A DNA stretch of 5,362 bases, taken from Bacteroidia bacterium (lineage in GTDB: Bacteria; Bacteroidota; Bacteroidia; B-17B0; Aurantibacillaceae). The notes under the pieces are model-generated. The model saw only the letters and a list, made by a program, of their open reading frames with translations. It was not told the DNA's origin and did no database searches. Below, one piece after another: positions 1-5,362 of the stretch. The stretch's first letter is position 1. Every line of letters starts with the position of its first letter. The position numbers and the translations under genes were made by a program. The stretch lies in assembly GCA_014379485.1 (NCBI GenBank), contig JACMLS010000150.1:1-5362 (forward strand). Reading direction: 5' to 3'.

Positions 1-639
1 ATAAAAATCGACAGCCAAAGCAAGGTTGAAATAGATGTTGATTTTCAGTACAGAAAAATGGTCAAAAAAAAGCCTGTTATTTATTTTTATCCCGAAAAGA
101 AAACAGACATAGCTGTTTCATTAGAAATAAAAGGAGAATTCACTTTCACTTATCCTGAATATAAAAACGGGTGGAATTTTTCTGCTGAACCAAACGGAAC
201 AATAAATATGAATGGCAAAACTTACAATTACTTGTTTTGGGAAGGGGAATCTGATTTCAGTTATGAAGAAATAAACTCAGAAGAAGGTTACATGGTAGAA
301 AGCGATACTCTTTTAAATTTTTTTGAAAACAGTCTTTCAGCAATGGGGTTGAATACGAAGGAAACACAGGATTTTATTACATTCTGGTATCCCATAATGA
401 AAAAAAATCCCAGAAATTATATACACTTTGTTTTTAATGAAGCGTATAATAGGGATGCAAATTTAAGCGTAACACCAAAGCCAGACAATTCGCTAAGGCT
501 GTTTATGTATTGGGCATTTGCTCCCAACATGGACAAACAGTTAAAAAAACAAAAGTTTCCCGAATTTAAACGCCAGGGTTTCAGCCTGGTTGAATGGGGA
601 GGAGCCGAACTGGAACATGTTTCTTATAAAGTTGACTAA
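1..639 (+). CDS. Exported KPVIY/EWGG-family protein of unknown function, copy 1 (5' end missing)
   Basis: This is the C-terminal 212 codons of a gene that begins left of the window. The reading frame is open to base 1, so the ATG at 58 is probably internal and not the start. The residues before it (IKIDSQSKVEIDVDFQYRK) align, with a two-residue gap, to residues 106-124 of the next gene, just ahead of its conserved domain. The domain opens with KKPVIYFYP (codons from about base 67) and contains TYPEYKNGWNFSAEP, NYLFWEGE, QDFIT-WYP, a PKPDN-R-FM stretch and a closing VEWGGAEL. Over about 180 residues I count roughly two-thirds identity with copy 2. By analogy with that copy, the missing part should hold a signal peptide and a beta-rich region of about 100 residues. 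I recall similar unassigned proteins in Firmicutes and Bacteroidota but know no function or catalytic motif. A 23-base gap to the next gene suggests co-transcription. Confidence 0.85.
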   Translation: MKIDSQSKVEIDVDFQYRKMVKKKPVIYFYPEKKTDIAVSLEIKGEFTFTYPEYKNGWNFSAEPNGTINMNGKTYNYLFWEGESDFSYEEINSEEGYMVESDTLLNFFENSLSAMGLNTKETQDFITFWYPIMKKNPRNYIHFVFNEAYNRDANLSVTPKPDNSLRLFMYWAFAPNMDKQLKKQKFPEFKRQGFSLVEWGGAELEHVSYKVD

Positions 640-662
640 TAAATTTCACTAAAAACAAAACA

Positions 663-1625
663 ATGAAAAACTATCTGGTACTACTTTTAATCTCTGCCAC
701 CTTGTTTTCTTTTGCGGGAGAAACAGATATTGCGCCTCAATATAAAATCACTAAAACTTCTGTTGACAACAAGTTAAAAACCAAAGAAGCGCTCTTTGTT
801 TTTACTTTCAAAGACCCGCTTAAGAAAAAAGTAAATGTTAGAATTGCAATTAAATGTAATGACACTTTAATTCATGCACTACCTGATTCAAATTCAAAAT
901 ACCCTATTAAAGTAACTCCCGGTAAATTCAAATTTTACTTAGTAACAAGCAGGTGGGAAGAAATAGTAATAGATTCAATAAAAATCGGCAATAAAACTAA
1001 AATTGAAATAGAGGTGAATTTTGCAGTGGGAGAAATTGATGCACCAATGAAAAAGCCTGTCATTTATTTTTATCCGGAACAAAAAACAGAGGTGAATGTT
1101 TTACTGAACGTAAAAGGAAAACTAACATTTACCTATCCCGAATACAAAAACGGTTGGAATTTTTCTGCAGAACCGGATGGAACAATTAACATGAATGAAA
1201 AAAAATACAATTACTTATTTTGGGAAGGGGAAACAAATTTTAAGACGGACGAAATGAAAATGAACGAAGGTTACTTTGTGAAAACTGATAGTCTTTTAAA
1301 TTTCCTTGAAACAAATCTTTCTGCAATAGGATTAAACTCAAAAGAAAGCCAGGATTTTATTACATATTGGTATCCGCTTATGAAAAAGAATGAGAGAAAT
1401 TATGTTCACTTTATTTTTAATGAAGAATATAACGGGTACGCCAATTTAACTGTACTACCAAAACCTGATAATGAAATAAGGGTTTTTATGTTGTGGTCAG
1501 CTGTTTCAGAAACGCAGGAATTAAATCTCACGAAACAAAAATTTCTGGAATTTAAACGCAAGGGTTTTAGTGTGGTTGAATGGGGAGGAGCGGAATTGAG
1601 CAATTTATTTCTAATGAATAAATAA
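663..1625 (+). CDS. Exported KPVIY/EWGG-family protein of unknown function, copy 2
   Basis: This is a complete 320-residue paralogue of the preceding gene. Residues 1-18 form a classical signal peptide: K3, a hydrophobic run LVLLLISATLF, then S-F-A before the likely cleavage site at G19. There is no lipobox cysteine, so a soluble periplasmic or secreted protein is likely. Residues about 25-122 are rich in alternating beta-strand patterns; the TPGKFKF turn and following strands resemble a carboxypeptidase-regulatory-like beta sandwich, though this is inference from pattern only. Residues about 129-312 are the conserved domain, with KKPVIYFYP (130-138), TYPEYKNGWNFSAEP (157-171), NYLFWEGE (183-190), SQDFITYWYP (229-238), LPKPDN (265-270) and VVEWGGAEL (304-312). 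No known catalytic signature is visible. The start is well supported by the signal peptide, and the leader is A-rich with no Shine-Dalgarno site. The next gene starts 16 bases downstream. Being a CDS is near certain; the function is unknown. Confidence 0.93.
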   Translation: MKNYLVLLLISATLFSFAGETDIAPQYKITKTSVDNKLKTKEALFVFTFKDPLKKKVNVRIAIKCNDTLIHALPDSNSKYPIKVTPGKFKFYLVTSRWEEIVIDSIKIGNKTKIEIEVNFAVGEIDAPMKKPVIYFYPEQKTEVNVLLNVKGKLTFTYPEYKNGWNFSAEPDGTINMNEKKYNYLFWEGETNFKTDEMKMNEGYFVKTDSLLNFLETNLSAIGLNSKESQDFITYWYPLMKKNERNYVHFIFNEEYNGYANLTVLPKPDNEIRVFMLWSAVSETQELNLTKQKFLEFKRKGFSVVEWGGAELSNLFLMNK

Positions 1626-1641
1626 AGAGCGGCCAAAAAGT

Positions 1642-2139
1642 ATGAGACAATTTCTTAAAATCAATTCATTCATTTTGCTCGCTTTTTTTCTCGTTCCTTT
1701 TATTTCTCTTTTCTATTTCGATTTTACCAATGAAATTACCCGGCAACTTTGTTTGTGCATCCCATCAACAGTGTCTGCTCTTTGGATTTTTGCGATCAGC
1801 TATTGTTTGGATAAGCACAAAAATTCCGGAAGAGTGATCACAGCTATTGTAAGTATTTTACTCTTGCTGGTCATTTTATCTTCCTGGATCACAGCCTACC
1901 TTCCTTTTGATCTTGAAATAAACGCCTCTCTTCCCCGCAGTTTTCATTTGCTTAAAATTAAAAGCGGATTAATGTTTGGTGTGGCATTGCTTATGGCATT
2001 TAAAATTAAAAAAGTTTTATTTGAGAGAAGTTTGTGGTGGATCTTTGTAGAAATATTTACTTTTCCTATTGGCGTGATTACGCTGACACCCGAAATAAAC
2101 TCTTTTCTAAACGAAGAAGAAGAAAAATTAAAGAAATAG
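1642..2139 (+). CDS. Small multi-pass membrane protein, unknown function
   Basis: I do not recognise this 165-residue protein. Hydrophobic segments are visible at about residues 8-26, 37-57, 64-86, 107-121 and 132-150, suggesting four or five membrane passes. Short basic stretches lie between them (DKHKNSGR around 57-64; KIKKVLFER around 121-129), and the tail is charged, ending NEEEEKLKK. There is a WW pair at 132-133 and a C-x-C at 37-39, but no recognisable enzymatic or transporter signature. The gene starts 16 bases after copy 2 of the KPVIY/EWGG gene on the same strand, so it is probably the last member of that unit. A weak purine-rich stretch (aaagagcgg) precedes the start. Its stop codon lies only 3 bases from the stop of the convergent phosphatase gene. 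Composition and codon use look like the neighbours. It could be a poorly conserved small integral membrane protein specific to the lineage. Confidence 0.8.
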   Translation: MRQFLKINSFILLAFFLVPFISLFYFDFTNEITRQLCLCIPSTVSALWIFAISYCLDKHKNSGRVITAIVSILLLLVILSSWITAYLPFDLEINASLPRSFHLLKIKSGLMFGVALLMAFKIKKVLFERSLWWIFVEIFTFPIGVITLTPEINSFLNEEEEKLKK

Positions 2140-2142
2140 ATC

Positions 2143-3693
2143 TTACTTTATCCATTTAATTCCATCCCAGGTAAAAACAATATCCGCTTTCTTATTTGCC
2201 GAAGGCTTCAGAATGGTTTCTGCAAATTTAAAAACGGCTGTCATGTTTTTCCCGTCACATTTCAGAAGCAAATAGCCGTGAGAATTTAAATCTGTCCACG
2301 CAAGATCTTTGTTCTGCTTTAAATACATTTTTTCAAATTCATTCGTCTGCGGAATGGTGTATTCCTCATCATAATTAGCCGAAGTAATACTTGGAACAAT
2401 AAATTCAGGAATAGTTGGGAGCTGAATTCCTTTATCAGAGTCAGGCCTCGGATTATTATATACAAATGAACTATGAAAATCTCCGGTTACAATAGCCACG
2501 TTTCTTGCTGCAGAAACCAACTCAGCAAATTTCTTCTTCTGATACGGATATCCTGACCAGCCGTCCATGTACAACTCACCTTTCTTCCCAAAAAAACAAA
2601 GCATATCAGCAAACAAAACCTGGTTACCTATAATCTTCCATTGCCCCTTGTTACTTTTTAATTGATCTGCAACCCAGTTAAACTGTTCTGTGCTGATTAT
2701 TTTTCTGTTGGTATCATTATAATTAAGATCGCTTTTACCTTTTACCTGTACCGTTCTTCCTTCTACCCGCGTATCAAGCATAATTAAATTTACAAGATCT
2801 CCGAATGAGAACGCCCGGTACAATTGCTTATTGTTTTGTTCACGCACCGGCATCCATTCGTAATAAGCTTTGCGCGCCGCATCCAAACGTGTTTGCCAAT
2901 CTCCTTCATCTGGCTGATGATTGCCTGCTCCGTTTACATAAGCGTTATTGGCAAACTCATGATCGTCCCAAATAACAATAAAAGGATGTTTTGAATGCAC
3001 GGCCTGTAAATCATTATCCAAACGGTATTGCGCATAACGGGTTCTGTAATCTTCTAACGATACAATTTCTTTATCAGGCAAATGTTTTCTGTTAAGCGAA
3101 GAGTTGTTGTAAGTGGTTTGCGAATGCTCGTAAATATAATCGCCCAAATGAACAACAGCATCTAAAGTATCATCGGCCATAAGGCGATATGGATTAAAAA
3201 ATCCCCAGGCATAATTGCTACAAGAGGCAAATGCGAGCCGTACATTTTCTGTTCTCCCGTCAGCTAAAGTTTTTGTTCTTCCAACAGGAGACCATTTTCC
3301 CAATGCACTAAAACGGTAATAATAAAAAGTACCCGGCTTTAAATCCTGAATGTCAATTTTAAGAATGTAATCATTGGAAGAATCAGCTTCTACGTCTTTG
3401 TTCTGCACTATCTGAGAAAATTTCTCATCAAGCGCAACCTGTACATTCACTTTAACTTTAGAATAAAAATCAGGACTTATTTTTGTCCAGATAATTACAG
3501 CAGTTGGCAGCGGATCTCCGGAAGCAACGCCGTGGTAAAAAGGCGCAAGGTCTTTATTGTAATACGAGGAAAGTCCGTGATGCGGGTACGGAATTTTTTT
3601 TTGCTCTTCAGTTTTTTCATTGGTATTCTGCGAACTGCAGGAAATAAAAAACAGTGCGATAAAAAGAAACGGGAAAAAGAATTTAAATTTCAT
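2143..3693 (-). CDS. phoD: PhoD-family alkaline phosphatase/phosphodiesterase lipoprotein
   Basis: This 516-residue protein is a metal-dependent phosphomono/diesterase of the PhoD family, which releases phosphate from organic phosphate esters outside the cytoplasm. Residues 1-18 are a lipoprotein signal (MKFKFFFPFLFIALFFIS) with the lipid-bearing cysteine at C19. The residue at -3 is F, slightly off the classical lipobox. Residues about 50-145 fit the PhoD N-terminal beta domain, including FYHGVASGDPLPTAVIIWT. The catalytic domain follows: AFASCSNY (154-161, C158), LDAVVHLGDYIYEH (177-190, D185 and Y188), VIWDDHEFANN (240-250), IIGNQVLF (354-361) and IVTGDFHSSF (401-410). In B. subtilis PhoD, from memory, the equivalent Cys, Asp, Tyr and His positions hold an Fe/Ca centre, so this copy looks active. 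The length is normal for the family. It is transcribed alone, convergent with the membrane-protein gene and divergent from the channel gene. I found no Pho box, and phosphate control is not shown by the sequence. The substrate is unknown. Confidence 0.95.
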   Translation of the reverse strand: MKFKFFFPFLFIALFFISCSSQNTNEKTEEQKKIPYPHHGLSSYYNKDLAPFYHGVASGDPLPTAVIIWTKISPDFYSKVKVNVQVALDEKFSQIVQNKDVEADSSNDYILKIDIQDLKPGTFYYYRFSALGKWSPVGRTKTLADGRTENVRLAFASCSNYAWGFFNPYRLMADDTLDAVVHLGDYIYEHSQTTYNNSSLNRKHLPDKEIVSLEDYRTRYAQYRLDNDLQAVHSKHPFIVIWDDHEFANNAYVNGAGNHQPDEGDWQTRLDAARKAYYEWMPVREQNNKQLYRAFSFGDLVNLIMLDTRVEGRTVQVKGKSDLNYNDTNRKIISTEQFNWVADQLKSNKGQWKIIGNQVLFADMLCFFGKKGELYMDGWSGYPYQKKKFAELVSAARNVAIVTGDFHSSFVYNNPRPDSDKGIQLPTIPEFIVPSITSANYDEEYTIPQTNEFEKMYLKQNKDLAWTDLNSHGYLLLKCDGKNMTAVFKFAETILKPSANKKADIVFTWDGIKWIK

Positions 3694-3766
3694 GATGGGA
3701 ATTTGACATGTAAACTTACGAAAAAGAAAAACAAGCGAGAGAGAAATTATAAAAGGGAATTAATTT

Positions 3767-3840
3767 TTGGGTGGAAGGATGGAAAGTTGGAAGAATGGGA
3801 TGCACCACCCAACCTTCCAATCTTCCACCCTTCCAACCAA
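3767..3840. repeat. Imperfect palindromic element with 8-base internal period
   Basis: The arms at 3767-3799 and 3808-3840 pair at 27 of 33 positions plus one G-T wobble, around an 8-base loop (3800-3807, atgcacca). The left arm is built from near-repeats of 8 bases starting at 3772, 3780 and 3788 (TGGAAGGA, TGGAAAGT, TGGAAGAA). The right arm carries the complementary units ending in CTTCCA at 3819, 3827 and 3835. Purines dominate one arm and pyrimidines the other. It lies upstream of both divergent genes, so it is not in a position to terminate either. From memory, TTGGAAG-type palindromes are dispersed in some Bacteroidota genomes; whether this one is a member of a multicopy family cannot be told from one copy. 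Confidence 0.75.
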
Positions 3841-3950
3841 TCGCAAACCCAGCTTGAATTTTCTCATAAGTTCAATTCTTAATGCAGGAAACAGCACGCT
3901 TTCCGGCGGATAATTATTTGGAGAAACGCTCTTTTTATCGGTTCAAATTC

Positions 3951-3982
3951 TTGTGCATTTTAAATTCTCTTTCCTATCTTAG
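3951..3982 (+). promoter_or_regulatory. Candidate Bacteroidota-type promoter for the channel gene
   Basis: TTG at 3951-3953 is followed after 21 bases by TATCTTAG (3975-3982). This matches five of six fixed bases of the Bacteroidota -7 element TAnnTTTG, with spacing inside the range reported for Flavobacterium (TTG-N17-23-TAnnTTTG). It lies 26 bases ahead of the ATG at 4009, giving a short leader that is A-rich and lacks a Shine-Dalgarno site. Such short motifs occur by chance in AT-rich DNA, so the call is tentative. Confidence 0.3.
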
Positions 3983-4008
3983 CTTCACAAAAATTAAAAA
4001 GCATTTCT

Positions 4009-5362
4009 ATGTCAGCTAAAAAACACTCTCTTAAAGAACGTTTACGTTATAAGTTTGAGAACACATTATCAAAAGGCACAATTGCAATTATTGGCTGGCT
4101 GGCCGTTCTTTCATTGCTGATCATTCTTATTTCTGCAACAGTTTTATTTTTTACTAAAATAGGGAACCAAAAAAATATTTTTGAAGCGCTATGGACTTCT
4201 CTGATGCGGACTATGGATTCAGGAAACGTTGCGGGTGATGAAGGATGGAGAATGAAAGGAACCATGCTGATTGTTACATTGGGTGGAATTTTTATTGTAA
4301 GTACTTTGATCGGTACCATTACCTCGGGAATGGAAAGTAAAATGGAAGAGTTGCGCAAAGGCCGTTCAAAAGTTTTAGAAACCAACCACACACTGGTTTT
4401 AGGTTGGAGCAGTAAAGTTTTTTCTATTATTTCTGAATTACTTATTGCGAATGAAAACCAGAAGAGACCCAGAATTGTGATTCTTGCTGACAGAGACAAA
4501 GTAGAAATGGAAGATGAAATAAGAAGCAAATTTCCAAAAACAAAAAACACAAAAATTATTTGCAGGAGCGGAAGTCCTCTTGACCTCAACGATCTTGAAC
4601 TGGTTTCTCCGCATGAGGCACGATCTATAATTATTCTATCGCCAGAAGAAGGAAATTCAGATACACACGTAATAAAATCTATTCTTGCCATTACAAACAA
4701 TCCCAACCGTAAAGACGGTAAATACCATATTGTTGCTGAGATACGCGACGAAGAAAACATGGAAGCCGCAGAACTGGTAAGTAACAACGAGGCCGTTCTT
4801 GTTTTGGCCGGAGACTTGATTGCGCGTGTTACCGCACAAACCTGCAGACAAAGTGGCTTGAGTGTTGTGTACACTGAGCTATTGGATTTTGACGGAGCAG
4901 AAATTTATTTTGCAAATGAAAAAACACTTGTCGGTAAGTCTTACAAAGAAGGAGTGAATGCTTTTGAAGACAGCGCTGTCATGGGAATTTTTCATGAGAA
5001 CGGCGAGGTTTCCATTAATCCACCGGCAGATAAAGTAATTCAGAAAGGCGATCAACTCATTGTAATTTCTGAAGATGATGATACGATTAAACTTTCGGGA
5101 ATAAAAGATTTTGGAATTAATTCCGGGGCTATAAGCGAACACAAAACAGAAGTTACCCAGAAAGAAAAAACGCTTATTATGGGCTGGAACGAGAGAGGAA
5201 TTACCATTATAAAAGAATTGGATAATTATGTTGCAGAAGGATCTGAAGTACTTGTGGTGGCAGAAACAGATGAAGCAGAAGAAGCGCTGAAAGACCTGCA
5301 ATCTTCACTCAAAAAACAAAAACTAACTTTCAGAAGAGGAAATACAAATGCGCGCGCCCTGC
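4009..5362 (+). CDS. CASTOR/POLLUX-related ion channel (3' end missing)
   Basis: The frame is open from the ATG at 4009 to the window edge, giving 451 codons without a stop; bacterial relatives are, from memory, somewhat over 600 residues. The N-terminus has LRYKFENTLSKGTIAIIGW (12-30), typical of this family. A membrane helix at about 24-48 is followed by a pore segment at about 57-80 (LWTSLMRTMDSGNVAGDEGW) and a second helix at about 84-106. A cytoplasmic Rossmann-like RCK/TrkA-N domain begins at HTLVLGWSSKVFSIISEL (127-144), with ILADRDK (158-164) after the second strand and VAEIRDEEN (242-250) further on. Residues about 290-355 fit a TrkA-C-like segment (INPPADKVIQKGDQLIVIS). A second Rossmann-like domain starts at TLIMGWNERGITIIKEL (388-404). 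Both nucleotide-binding loops have a degenerate G-W-S/N sequence where canonical RCK domains have GxGxxG. Family membership predicts a tetrameric, ligand-gated cation channel in the inner membrane; ion and ligand are unknown. It is divergent from phoD and has no partner gene in view. Confidence 0.93.
   Translation, partial: MSAKKHSLKERLRYKFENTLSKGTIAIIGWLAVLSLLIILISATVLFFTKIGNQKNIFEALWTSLMRTMDSGNVAGDEGWRMKGTMLIVTLGGIFIVSTLIGTITSGMESKMEELRKGRSKVLETNHTLVLGWSSKVFSIISELLIANENQKRPRIVILADRDKVEMEDEIRSKFPKTKNTKIICRSGSPLDLNDLELVSPHEARSIIILSPEEGNSDTHVIKSILAITNNPNRKDGKYHIVAEIRDEENMEAAELVSNNEAVLVLAGDLIARVTAQTCRQSGLSVVYTELLDFDGAEIYFANEKTLVGKSYKEGVNAFEDSAVMGIFHENGEVSINPPADKVIQKGDQLIVISEDDDTIKLSGIKDFGINSGAISEHKTEVTQKEKTLIMGWNERGITIIKELDNYVAEGSEVLVVAETDEAEEALKDLQSSLKKQKLTFRRGNTNARAL

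Larger units (their letters stand above)
3694..4008. other. Divergent intergenic region (315 bases) between phoD and the channel gene
   Basis: No convincing gene lies here. A plus-strand open frame entering from inside phoD (3532-3882) is lysine-rich and reads through the palindrome into a low-complexity NLPIFHPSN-type tail, so it is a shadow. The region must hold the promoters for both flanking genes. It contains an AT-rich stretch just upstream of phoD, the palindrome at 3767-3840, an imperfect 17-base direct repeat (3870-3886 and 3941-3957, 71 bases apart), and a candidate promoter at 3951-3982 for the channel gene. Confidence 0.7.

Noticed and set aside
58..60. ATG at 58 as the start of the first gene
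   Set aside because: The frame stays open to base 1 and the upstream residues align with copy 2 inside its mature protein. Starting at 58 would also remove the signal peptide expected from the paralogue.
1406..1636. 76-codon minus-strand open frame opposite the end of copy 2
   Set aside because: It lies almost wholly antisense to a well-supported coding domain and shows no motif or upstream signal of its own.
3703..3738. Possible phoD promoter (minus strand TAAGTTTA with an upstream TTG)
   Set aside because: The spacing between the two elements is only about 13 bases, too short for the Bacteroidota pattern, and no better pair was found.
3767..3840. Palindrome as a transcription terminator
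   Set aside because: It lies upstream of both flanking genes rather than downstream, the arms are long and imperfect, and neither side has a clear T-tract directly after the stem.
3532..3882. 116-codon plus-strand open frame starting inside phoD
   Set aside because: It is antisense to the phosphatase N-terminus and then runs through the palindrome, giving lysine-rich low-complexity sequence with no domain.
4047..4874. 275-codon minus-strand open frame, with a smaller one at 4657-4851
   Set aside because: Both are opposite the ion channel, whose plus-strand frame has clear family motifs from 4009 to the window edge. The antisense translation is serine/isoleucine-rich without a recognisable fold.
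4879..5301. 140-codon minus-strand open frame rich in F, C and I
   Set aside because: This is a shadow of the channel's second cytoplasmic portion. The composition follows from reading lysine/glutamate-rich codons on the reverse strand.
1..5362. A defence, toxin-antitoxin or other multi-gene accessory system
   Set aside because: No nuclease, reverse transcriptase, toxin, transposase, CRISPR repeat or phage gene is recognisable. The genes present are an exported family of unknown role, a membrane protein, a phosphatase and an ion channel on different strands.

Overview
The window comes from an AT-rich bacterial chromosome or contig that is most likely Bacteroidota. That is an inference from A-rich leaders without clear Shine-Dalgarno sites, a Bacteroidota-style lipoprotein signal on the phosphatase, one candidate TTG-N21-TAnnTTnG promoter, and a palindrome built from TTGGAAG-type units that I associate from memory with this phylum. 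No taxonomic marker gene is present.

Layout. Positions 1-2139 hold three plus-strand genes with short gaps (23 and 16 bases), probably one transcription unit. The first two are tandem paralogues of an exported protein family without assigned function (hallmarks K-P-V-I-Y-F-Y-P near the front and V-E-W-G-G-A-E-L near the end). The first copy is cut by the left edge of the window, because its frame is open back to base 1. The second is complete, with a signal peptide and an extra N-terminal beta-rich region. The third gene is a small multi-pass membrane protein that I do not recognise.

Positions 2143-3693 hold, on the minus strand, a complete PhoD-type alkaline phosphatase/phosphodiesterase made as a lipoprotein. 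It converges on the membrane-protein gene with only 3 bases between the stop codons. A 315-base divergent intergenic region (3694-4008) follows. It carries a 74-base imperfect palindrome (33-base arms, 8-base loop) with an 8-base internal period, and a weak candidate promoter.

From 4009 to the right edge runs the 5' 451 codons of a CASTOR/POLLUX-type ion channel: two membrane helices around a D-S-G-N pore motif, then cytoplasmic RCK/TrkA-N-like domains. It has no stop codon inside the window, and the long open frames on the opposite strand there are shadows.

The three blocks (exported paralogues plus membrane protein, phosphatase, ion channel) do not look like one pathway. I see no tRNA, rRNA, CRISPR array, transposase or recognisable defence system. 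The points most worth a second look are the tandem duplication, the palindromic element, and the plant-like pore motif of the channel.
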